Below are positions 12,501-24,870 of a DNA stretch of 64,000 bases, piece after piece. Position 1 is the first letter of the stretch, and each line of letters starts with the position of its first letter. The stretch lies in the NCBI RefSeq assembly GCF_042242105.1, contig NC_092019.1, forward strand, positions 17,219,328 to 17,283,327, written 5' to 3'. Position numbers and translations under genes: made by a program. The DNA comes from Pempheris klunzingeri. Its lineage: Eukaryota > Chordata > Actinopteri > Acropomatiformes > Pempheridae. The notes under the pieces are model-generated. The model made no database searches and was not told the origin of the DNA. It worked only from the letters and a program-made list of their open reading frames with translations.

Positions 12501-12591
12501 CGTACAGTACTCTCCCAGCATGCTGACTGGTTACGGGGGAAGTCAATCACACCCCAACCCTGCCCATTCGCGGAACCTGTATTCACGTTGA
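1820..12591 (+). CDS. ttyh1: Tweety homologue 1, 3' part of gene (12 coding exons)
   Basis: Tweety-family membrane protein, proposed to act in chloride or volume-regulated anion transport at the plasma membrane of neural cells. Coding exons: 1820-1931, 2795-3132, 5617-5712, 5851-5923, 7481-7556, 7751-7806, 8097-8189, 8288-8380, 8477-8616, 9567-9734, 11371-11449, 12508-12591. All junctions are GT-AG and the frame holds throughout, giving 468 residues plus a stop. The N-terminal part (roughly 100 residues by family length) is outside the window. Family hallmarks visible: IGIGFYGN after the second membrane segment, the membrane stretch in 5617-5923 ending SWGSLGLET, the extracellular DFCSDPNTFVLN and SRRMNSPFQQ motifs, GNFHQLVALL, and a last membrane segment in 8477-8616. 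The acidic tail (SESEEYEDSDSESEDPF) and the C-terminal GYESLPL...SPPPSYSPSM point to TTYH1 rather than TTYH2 or TTYH3. N-glycosylation sequons include NYT, NDSS, NST. The exon at 2795-3132 carries an unusually long Pro/Ser/Met-rich extracellular stretch. Confidence 0.93.
1989..2037. repeat. (TG)n microsatellite
   Basis: About 24 units, starting some 57 bases after the donor of the exon ending at 1931. Confidence 0.95.
3133..5616 (+). other. ttyh1 intron
   Basis: AT-rich intron with no coding-like exon. Around 5108-5200 the text resembles a worn copy of a common fish hAT-type nonautonomous element ('agcggttgcaacc ... gggtccccaga ... aggatcacaaaataatt'). I see nothing else to report. Confidence 0.5.
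5108..5200. repeat. Degenerate hAT-like dispersed repeat (tentative)
   Basis: The text 'cagcggttgcaacctcac ... gggtccccagac ... caaggatcacaaaataattc' resembles the start of nonautonomous hAT elements common in teleosts (CAGNGGTTCTCAACC-type end, then a GGGTCCCCAGA / GGGTCACAAG body). Only one end is recognisable and no target duplication was found. Confidence 0.3.
5719..5762. repeat. (AC)n microsatellite fused to a splice donor
   Basis: Follows directly on the donor gtgagt at 5713-5718 of ttyh1, interrupted once by AAA. Confidence 0.95.
5924..7480 (+). other. ttyh1 intron
   Basis: Contains a TG microsatellite near 6096-6125 and a GA tract near 6463-6482. A CT-rich tract at about 7421-7457 forms part of the pyrimidine run before the exon at 7481. 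No coding exon is seen. Confidence 0.6.
8617..9566 (+). other. ttyh1 intron ending in a (TC)n tract
   Basis: AT-rich with no exon seen. The intron ends with a pure TC microsatellite at about 9511-9547, then a short spacer and the CAG acceptor at 9564-9566. This acceptor is the one that keeps the frame: the codon split across the junction reads Ser, followed by ESEEYEDSD. Confidence 0.6.
9511..9547. repeat. (TC)n microsatellite
   Basis: Pure pyrimidine repeat ending about 20 bases before the ttyh1 exon at 9567. Confidence 0.95.
9735..11370 (+). other. ttyh1 intron
   Basis: Holds CAGACA-type repeats just after the donor, an (AGG)n tract at 9784-9824, and an inverted pair of CAGACAGA-type tracts (about 10245-10262 and 10313-10345). 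There is also a C-rich/CA tract at 10521-10566 and a long pyrimidine-rich run (about 11200-11370) before the acceptor. No coding exon is seen. Confidence 0.55.
9784..9824. repeat. (AGG)n trinucleotide repeat
   Basis: About 13 units, shortly after a ttyh1 donor. Confidence 0.95.
11794..11975. mobile_element. MITE-like terminal-inverted-repeat element, copy 1
   Basis: Lies in the last ttyh1 intron. It begins GGCCCCTTACTAGCTTTTT. Its two halves are imperfect inverted repeats: AGCTTTCAATCGCATGGTCTTCC on the left and, read on the other strand, a closely similar string from GGAAGACCATGAGATGCAG...AAAGCT on the right. It is about 75-80% like copy 2 at 12100-12290 by eye. The right tip appears lost or diverged. 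It has no coding capacity. Confidence 0.6.
12100..12290. mobile_element. MITE-like terminal-inverted-repeat element, copy 2
   Basis: Second and more complete copy, 191 bp. The left end GGTCCCCTCACCAGCTTTT pairs with the right end GGAAAAGCTAGTAAGTGGACC as an imperfect terminal inverted repeat. The inner palindrome (agctgcat...ggtcttc / gaccatgagatgcagct) is also conserved. A clear target-site duplication was not found. Same intron and same orientation as copy 1. Confidence 0.65.
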
Positions 12592-13605
12592 TTATTATTT
12601 TTTTGTTAGGAAATGTATAGAAAAAAAAATGTTTAGTTTTCATATGAATGGACACTTTACTGAAATGAAAAAGAAACTAATCTAAATACAATGGATGCTA
12701 GGTGTGAATTCAAAGTGTGTAACGTCAGTACCACTGAATATTAAAATCATTATTATCATTGGAAGCACTTAAAAGAAACAGGTCTCAATGGACTGATATA
12801 ACCGACAGTGACAGTGATGCTGGTGGGATGCTTGTGCAGAGCTATGAACCAAGTCCACTTGGTCTAAATTCTTTCCCCTTGTCTGTCCAAACTCTGTGTA
12901 AACTGTGAACAGTGGTGAGGCAAGTCAGAATGGTATTGACGTTACTACGTTGTAGTTTTATATTCTTAAATGTATCAGTACCACCAATTTATTTTTAAGT
13001 TTTTATATAAACATTGTTGTAGAAAAGCACTGGCACGTAGCAACAAGACACATTTTTTTCTGTGAATGGTTATGCAGTTCCTTCACTTGGTATCATTTTT
13101 TTTATTATTACTTTTTATAGGTGGCAATTCTGTATTTTCCTTGTATTACCTTATGGTATTCTGTATATCTCACTGTCTATAATATCTGAATAATCATGAA
13201 CCTTTGCTCTTAAAAAAAAAAAAATACTTGAGGGCTACCAAGACCCTGTTTAAATGATTGAATGGAGAACTACAACAGCCACTCAAGTCTTGAGAGTGGA
13301 GAACTACAAATCCCATGCAATGACAGCAGGTACATAGCAATATGATCCTTGCTACTGGTGCTGCAGTAGCCCTACCGTAACTAGCAATAATAACTATGTA
13401 TAGCATTGGGTTTCTGAGATCTCTCCAAGATGTTTTGTGTATATATGGTATGGTATGTTGGAGATTTCATTGAATCCCCCTTCCTTGCCAACTGACCTTG
13501 TTAACCCTTGAATTGAGTTTGTATGGTTATCAATGCTCCTTTTGAATGGCATCCTTTTACACTCAAGAGTCTAATATAAATAAAAATGACTTCAATAACC
13601 TTCAC
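12592..13605 (+). terminator. ttyh1: ttyh1 3' UTR with polyadenylation signal at 13579-13584
   Basis: AT-rich sequence follows the stop codon at 12589-12591. AATAAA lies at 13579-13584, followed within about 30 bases by a T/G-rich stretch, so cleavage is likely near 13600. No further exon of the gene is apparent. Confidence 0.7.
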
Positions 13606-13701
13606 CTGGTCTTCGCCGTGTCTACGGGGCAATGCAATGTAAATAACAGACACACACAGCATGCTTTACGATAGATTCATACTTAAAACAGGAGGTCAAA
13701 C

Positions 13702-15006
13702 TTTAATATAAATACGCTTCAATATTATGAACCTCTGAGCTTGGGTTTATGTGTAAGTTAGTCACTAGTGTGTACCAGAGACAGTCTTCCTATTCTTTTG
13801 GATATGCATAGATCAATAGGAGACACAATGCAAACATAAAGGTTACATACAGTCACAGAACCAGTGTTTTTGCATGTTTGACTAATTTACATCTAATCAT
13901 GACTAGTGCACTTCATATTCCTGCAGCCGTTCCATTTTGATCTTAAATAAAGTGATGTTAATACAAAGGTGTTTCATTCATGACAGCTGTGTGAAACTCA
14001 GCCTGTAGAGACTTGAGGTTGAGACGGATAATCCATCATAATCAAAGTCATGTTTGTTTTCATTTTATCAAAGCTTCATTGCTGTGTGGATTCAGCTGCC
14101 TTATCACACATCAATAACACAACTTTGGCAAACATAAAAGGAGGTTTACAGCGGCCACTGTGATGGATTATTGATCTCAAACACATTTCAACTCTGTAAG
14201 TTGATTTATATTTCATACTTGAGCTAAATGAAAGGGGGGAAAAAAAGGCTGTCTGGCATTTGAAAAAAATATAAAAAATCGTGGCACGCTTTGAAAACTG
14301 TCCAGAATGTTGTAGTAAATGGATGAAAACATGCAAATACACGGGTAGTCCTTCGATGCCTCCACAGTACCTGCGCCTGTGTGGACACACATAGACAAAC
14401 GGTGCCAACAAACATCTAACTCTGCAGTGCATAGAAGGTTTACAACAAAGGTCCTCGGAAGAGATGGTGAACTCATCTGCTGCTTGATAACTGATCTTAA
14501 AAGTCTGGGAAAGATATGTGACATGGCAAATTCATCCGGGTGATGTTTTAGTAACCGAAGCGGTCCAGTTATCCTTATTGCAGATGGCTTTTCATGCGCA
14601 AACACTGCAATTTTCCTACCACAAAACAGTTCAGTCACGTCACAGCTCAAGCATCGTCAAACCTGCCCACATTTGCCTCAGACTTTGTTAGCGTAGATGC
14701 ACCTTCCCAGTGTTAAAACAAAGGTACCAAGAGCACGACAACGCAGATACAGGTTCGTATCAGAGCAATAGCTTTTACAGCCGTTACAATCAAAACAGTT
14801 CTTCATTTCAGGAGTAAACACCGGCCTCTGCTTCTCTTTGGAATTTCCTCTGTGTGTTTGTGTGTAGATATTAAATGTGTTTTAGTGCATTCCCTGAAGA
14901 ATTCTCTGTAATGAGGTGTTTGTTTTTTTTTTTAAAAAAAAAGTCTTTCATTTTCCCAGAGCAGTGTTTTTCTGTGCTATGTACAGGTGTGTCCTGCCAC
15001 AAGGCA
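13702..15006 (-). terminator. josd2: josd2 3' UTR with probable ATTAAA signal
   Basis: On the minus strand, the only polyadenylation-like hexamer I found between the stop codon (15007-15009) and the end of ttyh1 is ATTAAA at 13702-13707. That implies a 3' UTR of about 1.3 kb, ending only about 100 bases from the convergent ttyh1 3' end. The region has no competing coding frame. Confidence 0.45.
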
Positions 15007-17845
<2,839 letters not shown>

Positions 17846-17922
17846 ACTAATACTTGGCACACAGAGGGAGTAACAAGTCAAACATTAGCCACCGTGTGTG
17901 GTTAGTTAGTTAATCAGCCGGG

Positions 17923-17959
17923 TGTCTGTCTGTCCGTCCGTCCGTCCGTCTGTCTGTCT
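17923..17959. repeat. GTCT/GTCC tetranucleotide repeat
   Basis: Tandem GTCTGTCC-type units between the josd2 coding start and its putative 5' UTR exon, lying in the 5' intron. Confidence 0.9.
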
Positions 17960-18098
17960 TTAAAGTGGTTAGCTTTGGCTTACCGTCACTGAGGTTAAAC
18001 TATCACAGCCTGCTGATAACACCCGGCCGCATTTGGCTGCTCAAACCACAGCAAAGTGGACTATTATTAATCTACACCGGCTAAATGAAGCTACTGAC

Positions 18099-18170
18099 CT
18101 GCTGATGAAGCGATTCCCTGTTAAAAAGATGCTGGACTCTGACAGCTACATCCAGAAACCGGAAGCAGAT
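18099..18170 (-). promoter_or_regulatory. josd2: Probable josd2 5' UTR exon and start region
   Basis: On the minus strand a donor-like CAG|gtcagt ends a putative noncoding exon at 18099. It would splice to the coding exon, whose acceptor is the TATTAG just before the ATG at 17845. Upstream sequence is moderately GC-rich around 18190-18240. The exact transcription start cannot be read from sequence. Confidence 0.4.
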
Positions 18171-18377
18171 CTGTTGTTTTTGTTGTGGTGATTGTCACGC
18201 CCACGTCCGGTCCTGTCTGTCAGCCCCGCTGGAAACCACGATTATTGATTATTGTGATTATTGTGTTTTACTGATAAAAAACCCCACAATGAAATAAAAG
18301 GTAAAACTTGCCTGCTAACCGCTCGCTAATGTCCACCAGGCTGACACGCAGGTCTTATGACTGTGGACGTTATGTTG

Positions 18378-18396
18378 AAGCGCCCCCTCGTGGCGA
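18378..18396. promoter_or_regulatory. Strong CTCF-like binding motif
   Basis: GAAGCGCCCCCTCGTGGCG. Its reverse complement contains CCACGAGGGGGCGC, which fits the CTCF core CCASYAGRKGGCRS in nearly every position (G for the Y). It lies about 200 bp upstream of the putative josd2 start, in the spacer shared with the divergent ube2s gene. Confidence 0.5.
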
Positions 18397-18444
18397 GTCT
18401 GGTTATTGATGATGAAGATGGTGGTGATGATGGTGCTTTAGGGT

Positions 18445-18712
18445 GTAAGGCAGTGGTGCAGGAAGCATTTTGATCCTTTACTTAAATAAAAGTGCAAATA
18501 CCACACTGTAAAAATAATACTCTGTTTGCAAGTAAAAGCCCTACATGGGTAATATTCCTACAGTAAAACTGTGTAGAAGTAAAAGAATATGAAATAATGA
18601 CAGCATTACTCCGTGTGTGTGGATTGCAGGATTTACCTGTAACAGAGTATTTCTGCTCTATGGTACTTCTACTTTTTACTTAAGTAAAAGATCTGAGTAC
18701 TTTTTTCTTTCT
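18445..18712. repeat. Dispersed teleost repeat ('tacttaagtaaaag' family), copy 2
   Basis: Starts GGCAGTGGTGCAGGAAGCATTTTGATCC and ends around TACTTAAGTAAAAGATCTGAGTACTT. Internal blocks include 'aagtaaaagccctacatggg' and 'gagtatttctgctctatggtac'. I recognise this text as a high-copy family in percomorph fish. Related copies lie at about 230-455 and 38755-39080. Confidence 0.7.
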
Positions 18713-19819
18713 ACGCAGGCCAAATGCAAGCAAATGACATACAAATAATAATGAAAATTAATGTTATTGATGACCTCTGTTTAAATAATGGAAAAGAAAT
18801 GTACAGTCTAAAAGATATAGTATATATGTCATTACATTAAAACAACAATGAAAAATATGATAAAACTATGATTATGGTTTATTTCTTTGAGACTCTGAGA
18901 TGCAATTTTTAACCATATAAGAAAAAGAAGTATCCATAATGCTCTTATTGAAAACGGGCCTCCATGTGTAAGAATATTTGGAAGGATGAAGATGAAGATG
19001 AGATGACGGTCTGGTTGTCTGTCAGCCTCATACACATGTAAGGCTCAGTGTGCATATCAGGGGTGTATCATAACCTGATGAATGCACTGATCCTGCTCCA
19101 TGATTCTGGAAATACAGATTGGGTTTTTTTTTCTGCCTTTCACCATTATCTGACAATAGAAATAAGTCTTGGATATTGTCTTTGTGACATCCTTGACCTT
19201 TTTGTTCAAACTAAACTAAACTAGAGGCGGCTGTGAAAGTGGACGGTTCATACCATACATGTTTTGCACTTTTTCATGGTACTGCTGCAAGTAGGTTTTT
19301 ATGATACATGATGTTCAACAACAGTCCCACAGGGTTTGACCAGTGGTATTTTAAAACAAGAAAAACATCTTATTATATGCTGAATGTTCCTTGTTGTAAG
19401 GAGAGACCAGCTTATTTTTTGCGTGGCGGATGCAATGTGATTCTGTGTTTGACTGAATGGGAAGTTTTGTTGCTGTTGATTTATTTTTCTATTGTGTGTT
19501 CTAGCTGCTGCTGTTAACATCTGCCTTTATTTTTGCTATTTTGAGCTGGGTCTGATGTTGCTGCCCTTGTGGTCACAGCTTTTAATGCTTTTATTAAACT
19601 ACAATTTTGGATTCAGTTTTCTATGCATCAGTCCTACCATTCAAATAAACTATTCTTCTATTCATCAATGATCTCTCTTCCTCTGCCTCAGTTCAGATGT
19701 GATATGCAGGGCGTGTTTCTCTTTTGTCTCTTTGTCTCTTGAGCAATTTGATTGTATTTCATAAAAAACAGATTGATCTTCTCAGCATTGTTGGAGGGGA
19801 TGTGAGTTTTTCAAACGGA
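18713..19819. other. josd2-ube2s intergenic spacer
   Basis: AT-rich unique sequence between the dispersed repeat and the ube2s promoter. It includes AATAAA-like words (for example about 19642) but no gene to which they could belong. Nothing else is recognised. Confidence 0.5.
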
Positions 19820-19954
19820 CCAATGGCTGACTAACATCAGTCATATTTTCGACTCCGTGTGCCTGATTGGGCATTTGACTGTGACGCAACCACAACATTG
19901 TGTGATCATTGGCTCATTTCTTCTGACGTATCACATCACAAAGATGCCTATTGG
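19820..19954 (+). promoter_or_regulatory. ube2s: ube2s promoter: four CCAAT boxes with CRE half-sites
   Basis: CCAAT at 19820-19824, then inverted CCAAT boxes (ATTGG) at 19866-19870, 19908-19912 and 19950-19954, the last three exactly 42 bp apart. TGACG lies 11 bases after the first and second ATTGG boxes (19882-19886 and 19924-19928). Arrays of several CCAAT boxes bound by NF-Y are typical of G2/M cell-cycle genes, which suits an APC/C-linked E2. No TATA box is evident. Transcription probably starts between about 19980 and 20100. Confidence 0.6.
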
Positions 19955-20147
19955 TTCGTGGTAGTAGGTTAAACTGAGGATCGTATTTTTGTTCCTGTGT
20001 CAACGAAAAGAAGAAAAGAAGCGCAGCCAGTGAGACCCGGTTAAGTTTTCATTAAAGATAGTTTTTTTTTGTCAAACATAACAGAAAAGCGTAATCGTAT
20101 CTGACACCAGCCAGACATCCACGGCCTTATCAGAACTCCTTTTGAAG

Positions 20148-23100
20148 ATGGTAAGTCGGATGGCCGAGCTTGTAGCTAGGGGCTAACGGCAGTAGCTGCT
20201 AGCTTGATCCGATGTTTAGCCGTCGCCAGCCGTCGAGCTCTTAATTAGGTTTGTGTCTATTTACTGGAGTCTGTGATGTTAATTAATAACCATCATCTAA
20301 CTACATTTGTATAAATGAGCTAATTACTTAATGGTAATAAACACTGCATTAGACGTTTTAAAGCCACCGAGCAGCTTTAACATTAACGTTATCTGATTGA
20401 GGCTAGGCTAGCACTGCTAACGGCAGCGAAACGCTAACGTAACGTTAAAGTTACCTGTAGACGACCCTTCAATTACAATAACGTTAGTTTTACCTGACTT
20501 TCATGATTGTGTTAATGCCCGAAAAGCTCAACGTTGCCTTAAACAAATGAGGTTAATACTTGTTTGACTTCAGCTGGGACACTTTGAAGCTGTAAGAACT
20601 TCATTACTGACCCAAGCAGCTCAAGGTTTCTTATTCTTAACATAATTATCAACGTTAGTATAAAATAAAGAGCAACCAAAAATAGAAAAGCACGCCATGT
20701 GTTCGTAAATCAGCCGGAGAAAATATAGATGGTGCCAACTAATGTTGATGGTGGATTTGGCTAATGTTAGTTGCCTCTGAAGTGATAATTGGTCTTTGTC
20801 TATTATCTATCATGAAAGACGCCAATATACATCAATACAAATGTGACATAAGTTTGTTTTGTATTAGCACAAGTGATTGATAATAGTATAGTATCAGAAT
20901 ATTGATTGTTTTAGTAATAGCTTAAGCATTAAAGATATGTCACTTAGGTATGCAGTGATTATATACGCTAACATGTCTTATCAAAGATGACACCAGTGCT
21001 TTCACAAACTTGATTTCTGATAATCTTTGTGTAGTCAAAATGCAGGTGCAAAACAGATCACATGTTTTAATGAGATTAGACCATTAACCTTGCCAGCATG
21101 GTGTATATTTTTCCAGTGGTACAAGTTGATGAGCTTGTCTAATATATTGGCTGATTAAAAAAACATCTTTGTTAACTTCAGAAGGATAAAGGTGTGAGTA
21201 AAGCAGCACGACCATTTATGTCAACATTCTTAAAATACCTCTTACTTTCAGATGTTGAGGCACAGGGCTGTGCATATGTAGAACACAACCTGAGTTGGCT
21301 AAACCATCTTTTTGTCCTTTTCCAGAACTCCAATGTGGAGAATTTGCCACCTCATGTTCTTCGCTTGGTCTACAAAGAGGTTTCAGCTTTAGCGGCAGAC
21401 CCGCCTGAGGGTATCAAGATTTATCCCAGTGAGGAGGACATAACTGAACTGCATACAGCCATAGAGGGACCGGGTAAGCTTTGCAATATGGTGTCATGCC
21501 AAGCTGACATAGGCCAGGGTGAGACGCTTTGATTTTTGCACTGAAGCTCATGGTGTGTGTTCTCAGAGTAAGGTGTTGCATGATGAGACACTATAGTCAG
21601 CACAGAGGTAGATCGTCTGTTTTCTTTTATTCTTTTTTTTTTTTTTAGAATCTCTCACAATAATATTTTTTGCATCTCAGTGTTTGTTTGAATCTACTTC
21701 TGTGTGTCCATGACACAGCTTTCTCAGCTTGTTATTCTGTTTCACTTTTCATAAAAATGTCTGAAACCCTGGTTAAATGGAATTACTGAAAGGTCAAGGT
21801 TTTTTTTTTTTTTTTTTTTTTTTTACATTTTATTGATTGAAAATGTACATTTTCAGGTAACAATCGCATGATTTTCTTTGAGTAGACCATGTATTTTAAA
21901 CGGCAACTTAATAGTAAAATTGATCAAAATAAATAGAATAAGTCAGCTTTTATCTTGTGTTGCATCAAACTTGCAGCTTACAGTATGTCAGCTGCCCCAC
22001 CACTGCACATTCAGTAAAGTATCTTGATAACTATTTGGCAGCGAAGATAGATTTCCCTTCACGACCAACCTTTTATCATCATCTTAAGGTAGTAACAGCT
22101 GTGTCGCTTATGATGGCTAAGATGTGATAGCTGTCTGCTCCACTGTATTTAGGTAGTCTGTGGATAACCATTCAAACTTAAATGTGAAGCCACCTGCTTC
22201 AGACTTGTTTTTTCTTTTCAACACTATGCACTTTTTGCATAATTTACTCATTAGCCCAACAACTCCTTAAGACATGCAGACGCATTACTGCATGTGTTTT
22301 TTTTTTTTACAAAGCAGAAATTGTTCTTTTCAACGGCTCCTTTGAAAATGTATATATTATAATATAAAGGCTCTTTCTCGATTTTGTACATTTTGCTAAT
22401 TACATGTGAGACACATAACCCACTTGAAGCACATAGACAATAATTTCCATCCCATCTTGTCACGATGAGCACATTGCTTCAGACTTTGTCATTGTAAAGG
22501 AGGCCTTGAAGAGCCAGACACTTGTCCGCATTTTTTAACTCGGCAACCTCTCTGCATCAGTGCGATTTATTAGGCACTGATAGTGGTCTTGGTAGCAGAT
22601 ATTTGCAAGCAAACTGCATCGAAACGTGACACATCGCTTTCTTCAGACAATATTTTCAAGAGGAAATACAGTATATTGCCTACGGTCACATATTAGAGTG
22701 TATGTGACAGTTCTCACCGTGAATGTGTGCTGATAAAGATGGAGAGTTTGAGTTGAATGAACTGTGGCTGACTTAGATGTAAGATTTTTCACGTTTTTGT
22801 TAGTTGCTACTCTATGACCCTCTTTCTTTTTATGAAGCAAGTCTGGCACTGGTGGGACATACTGTTCATGAGATGAATTCTTTATGCTTTGACAGAGGGA
22901 ACTCCATTTGCTGGTGGCGTTTTCCGAATGCGCCTGGTCCTCGGGAAGGACTTCCCTGCGGTTCCACCCAAGGGGTATTTCCTGACCAAGATTTTTCACC
23001 CCAACGTGGGTCACAAGGGAGAGATCTGTGTCAACGTGTTGAAGAGGGACTGGAAGGCAGAACTTGGCCTCAGACACGTCTTACTTGTAAGAGGGGCCAT

Positions 23101-23544
23101 CAGACTTTGTTTTTCTGAGCATCATATCTGTGTTGCCTCCGCTATTTTCACAATTTTATCTCCTTTATTCCCTCACAGACAATCAAGTGTCTCCTCATCC
23201 ATCCGAATCCAGAGTCGGCCCTGAATGAAGAGGCCGGGCGTTTGCTGTTAGAGGACTATGCAGAGTATGAGTCTCGGGCTCGTCTGCTCACAGAGATCCA
23301 CGCCATAGGCGGGCCCGGTGGGACGTCTGGGGCACCTCAGGACCCTAATGACGGCCCACAGCCGAAGAAGCACGCAGGTGACCCCACGAAGAGAGCGGGA
23401 CCCAGTGCGGCAGCTGTGCCAGCAGCTCTGGGTAACGGAGCCAACGGAGCCAGTACCACCACCAGCAATAGCAACAGCAGTAGCACTAATAATGTAGCAG
23501 GGAAAAAGAAAGCAGATAAAAAACGTGCATTGAGGCGACTTTAA
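20148..23544 (+). CDS. ube2s: Ubiquitin-conjugating enzyme E2 S
   Basis: E2 enzyme that elongates Lys11-linked ubiquitin chains with the anaphase-promoting complex during mitotic exit. Coding exons: 20148-20150 (the ATG alone), 21326-21473, 22896-23086, 23179-23544; they join in frame to 235 residues. The protein begins [20 protein letters not shown], as in vertebrate UBE2S. The HPN motif is at residues 85-87 and the catalytic Cys at residue 95 in [12 protein letters not shown]. The UBC fold ends near residue 155. A Ser/Asn/Gly/Pro-rich linker of variable type follows, then a basic tail ending [12 protein letters not shown]; the terminal Leu-Arg-Arg-Leu is the known APC2-docking tail. Exon 1 is otherwise 5' UTR. 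Divergent from josd2, with about 2 kb between starts. Confidence 0.97.
20151..21325 (+). other. ube2s intron 1
   Basis: The first few hundred bases are CpG-containing and full of TAACGTTA-type words, as expected just inside a promoter. The rest is AT-rich. An open frame at 21194-21532 merely runs from the intron into exon 2 and is not a separate gene. Confidence 0.6.
21474..22895 (+). other. ube2s intron 2
   Basis: AT-rich, with a pure poly-T run of about 25 at 21801-21825 and other T runs near 21633-21648 and 22297-22309. No exon-like or repeat-family text is recognised beyond these. Confidence 0.55.
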
Positions 23545-24870
23545 TACCTCAGTGAAATTCTCAGTGTGTGTGTGTGTGTGTGTATGTGTGTGAGAGCGAG
23601 AGTGTGTAAATATAAATATTGAAGTGTGCTGACAATGTTTTTGTTCCCCCCTTTTTTTCCCCCGACTCTTTCTACCACCTATCCAGACTTTCCACTTTGT
23701 ATTCATAGCTTACCCTCTGTTTTGCCACCAGTTTGTCCTGTCGGCATTACAGGTGTTTTAATTATTTCCATACCCGAAGACACGAAGAATACGTGTTCCA
23801 CTTTCCACTTACAGGAAAGACAATGCCTTCGCTGCAGAAATCATGCCATCAGTTGTGTTTTGCTCTCAGCCTGGTGTGACTGAATGACACAGGGAATGGG
23901 CTTCACTGTGCATAACGTGGCCTCTAATGTCTGTCCATTAATGAAACATAACTACCATCATCTCAGACTCCTCTTGAGGTTTTTCCTGGTAAATGCTGCT
24001 GTGATGGTACTGTGTACTGCTCAGCCAGGCTCACTTGGGAGTCTAAAACCAGGAAGTTACTTTCAATTAAAGTCGGGTTTTCAAATTGAGCTCAAGGGAA
24101 TAATGGTAGAAGTTGCCAAACATTTGTGCACAAAGTCAGTCGGTTCAGTCTTGGGAGAGAAATGTTGTCAATGTCACACAAAACGGTAACATCTTTTTAA
24201 ATGGAATTTTTCATATTGCGATCTGAATGAAGTGAAGGTATGGAACGCGTTAGCAGCGGAGCATAAGAGATCTGTCTTGTTCTCCGTGGAATCGTCAGCC
24301 CTTTAAGTTGTTTTTTTATTTTTCTAAAATTGTTTCACTGTCCAGTATTTTCAAACGTTGTTTATAATCGACATGTTCATATTCAGCTGTCTTGTGGTTG
24401 TGTGTGAAGACCTAGATCAGTGGCTGTAAAGGAACAGGGTATGTTTCCAGACTACTTTATACAACAACAACAACAAAAAAAAAAAAAGAAGAATCTATTC
24501 TCCGTATTGAGCATACAGTGGTGTGACTCGCTTTAACTACCCCTGCTCCCCTACAAATCAGTATGTAGTCTCAAACACCCAGCTGTCCGACCAGCCATGT
24601 GGGTACCTGAGAAGACATCAGTAGGAAAACCTCCACGTTTGCTAGACTTTGTCTCCCCACCAGGTGCACCGGCGGGGTTTCCTGGGCAGGTTTTCTCTCT
24701 GTTCTAAAATGCATGCGGGGCCTACATTTCCCAAGGAAACACACTGAAGCGCTGTGTTAATTTGGATAGAAAAGGTGCCTCTGAAACTCCTGTCAATGTG
24801 CAGACTGTTGGCTGGATATTTTGTGTCCATTTTAAATTATTTAAATTAATAAAATTGAAATATGAGAAGT
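23545..24870 (+). terminator. ube2s: ube2s 3' UTR with polyadenylation signal at 24848-24853
   Basis: Starts after the TAA at 23542-23544, with a TG microsatellite at about 23563-23591. AATAAA lies at 24848-24853 and is followed by a GT-rich stretch near 24930. The frames at 23626-24189 are UTR shadows with no family resemblance. Confidence 0.65.

Noticed and set aside
21194-21532. 112-residue + strand frame around ube2s exon 2
   Set aside because: The first 44 residues are intron sequence; the known UBE2S N-terminus begins at the 21326 acceptor joined to the ATG at 20148.
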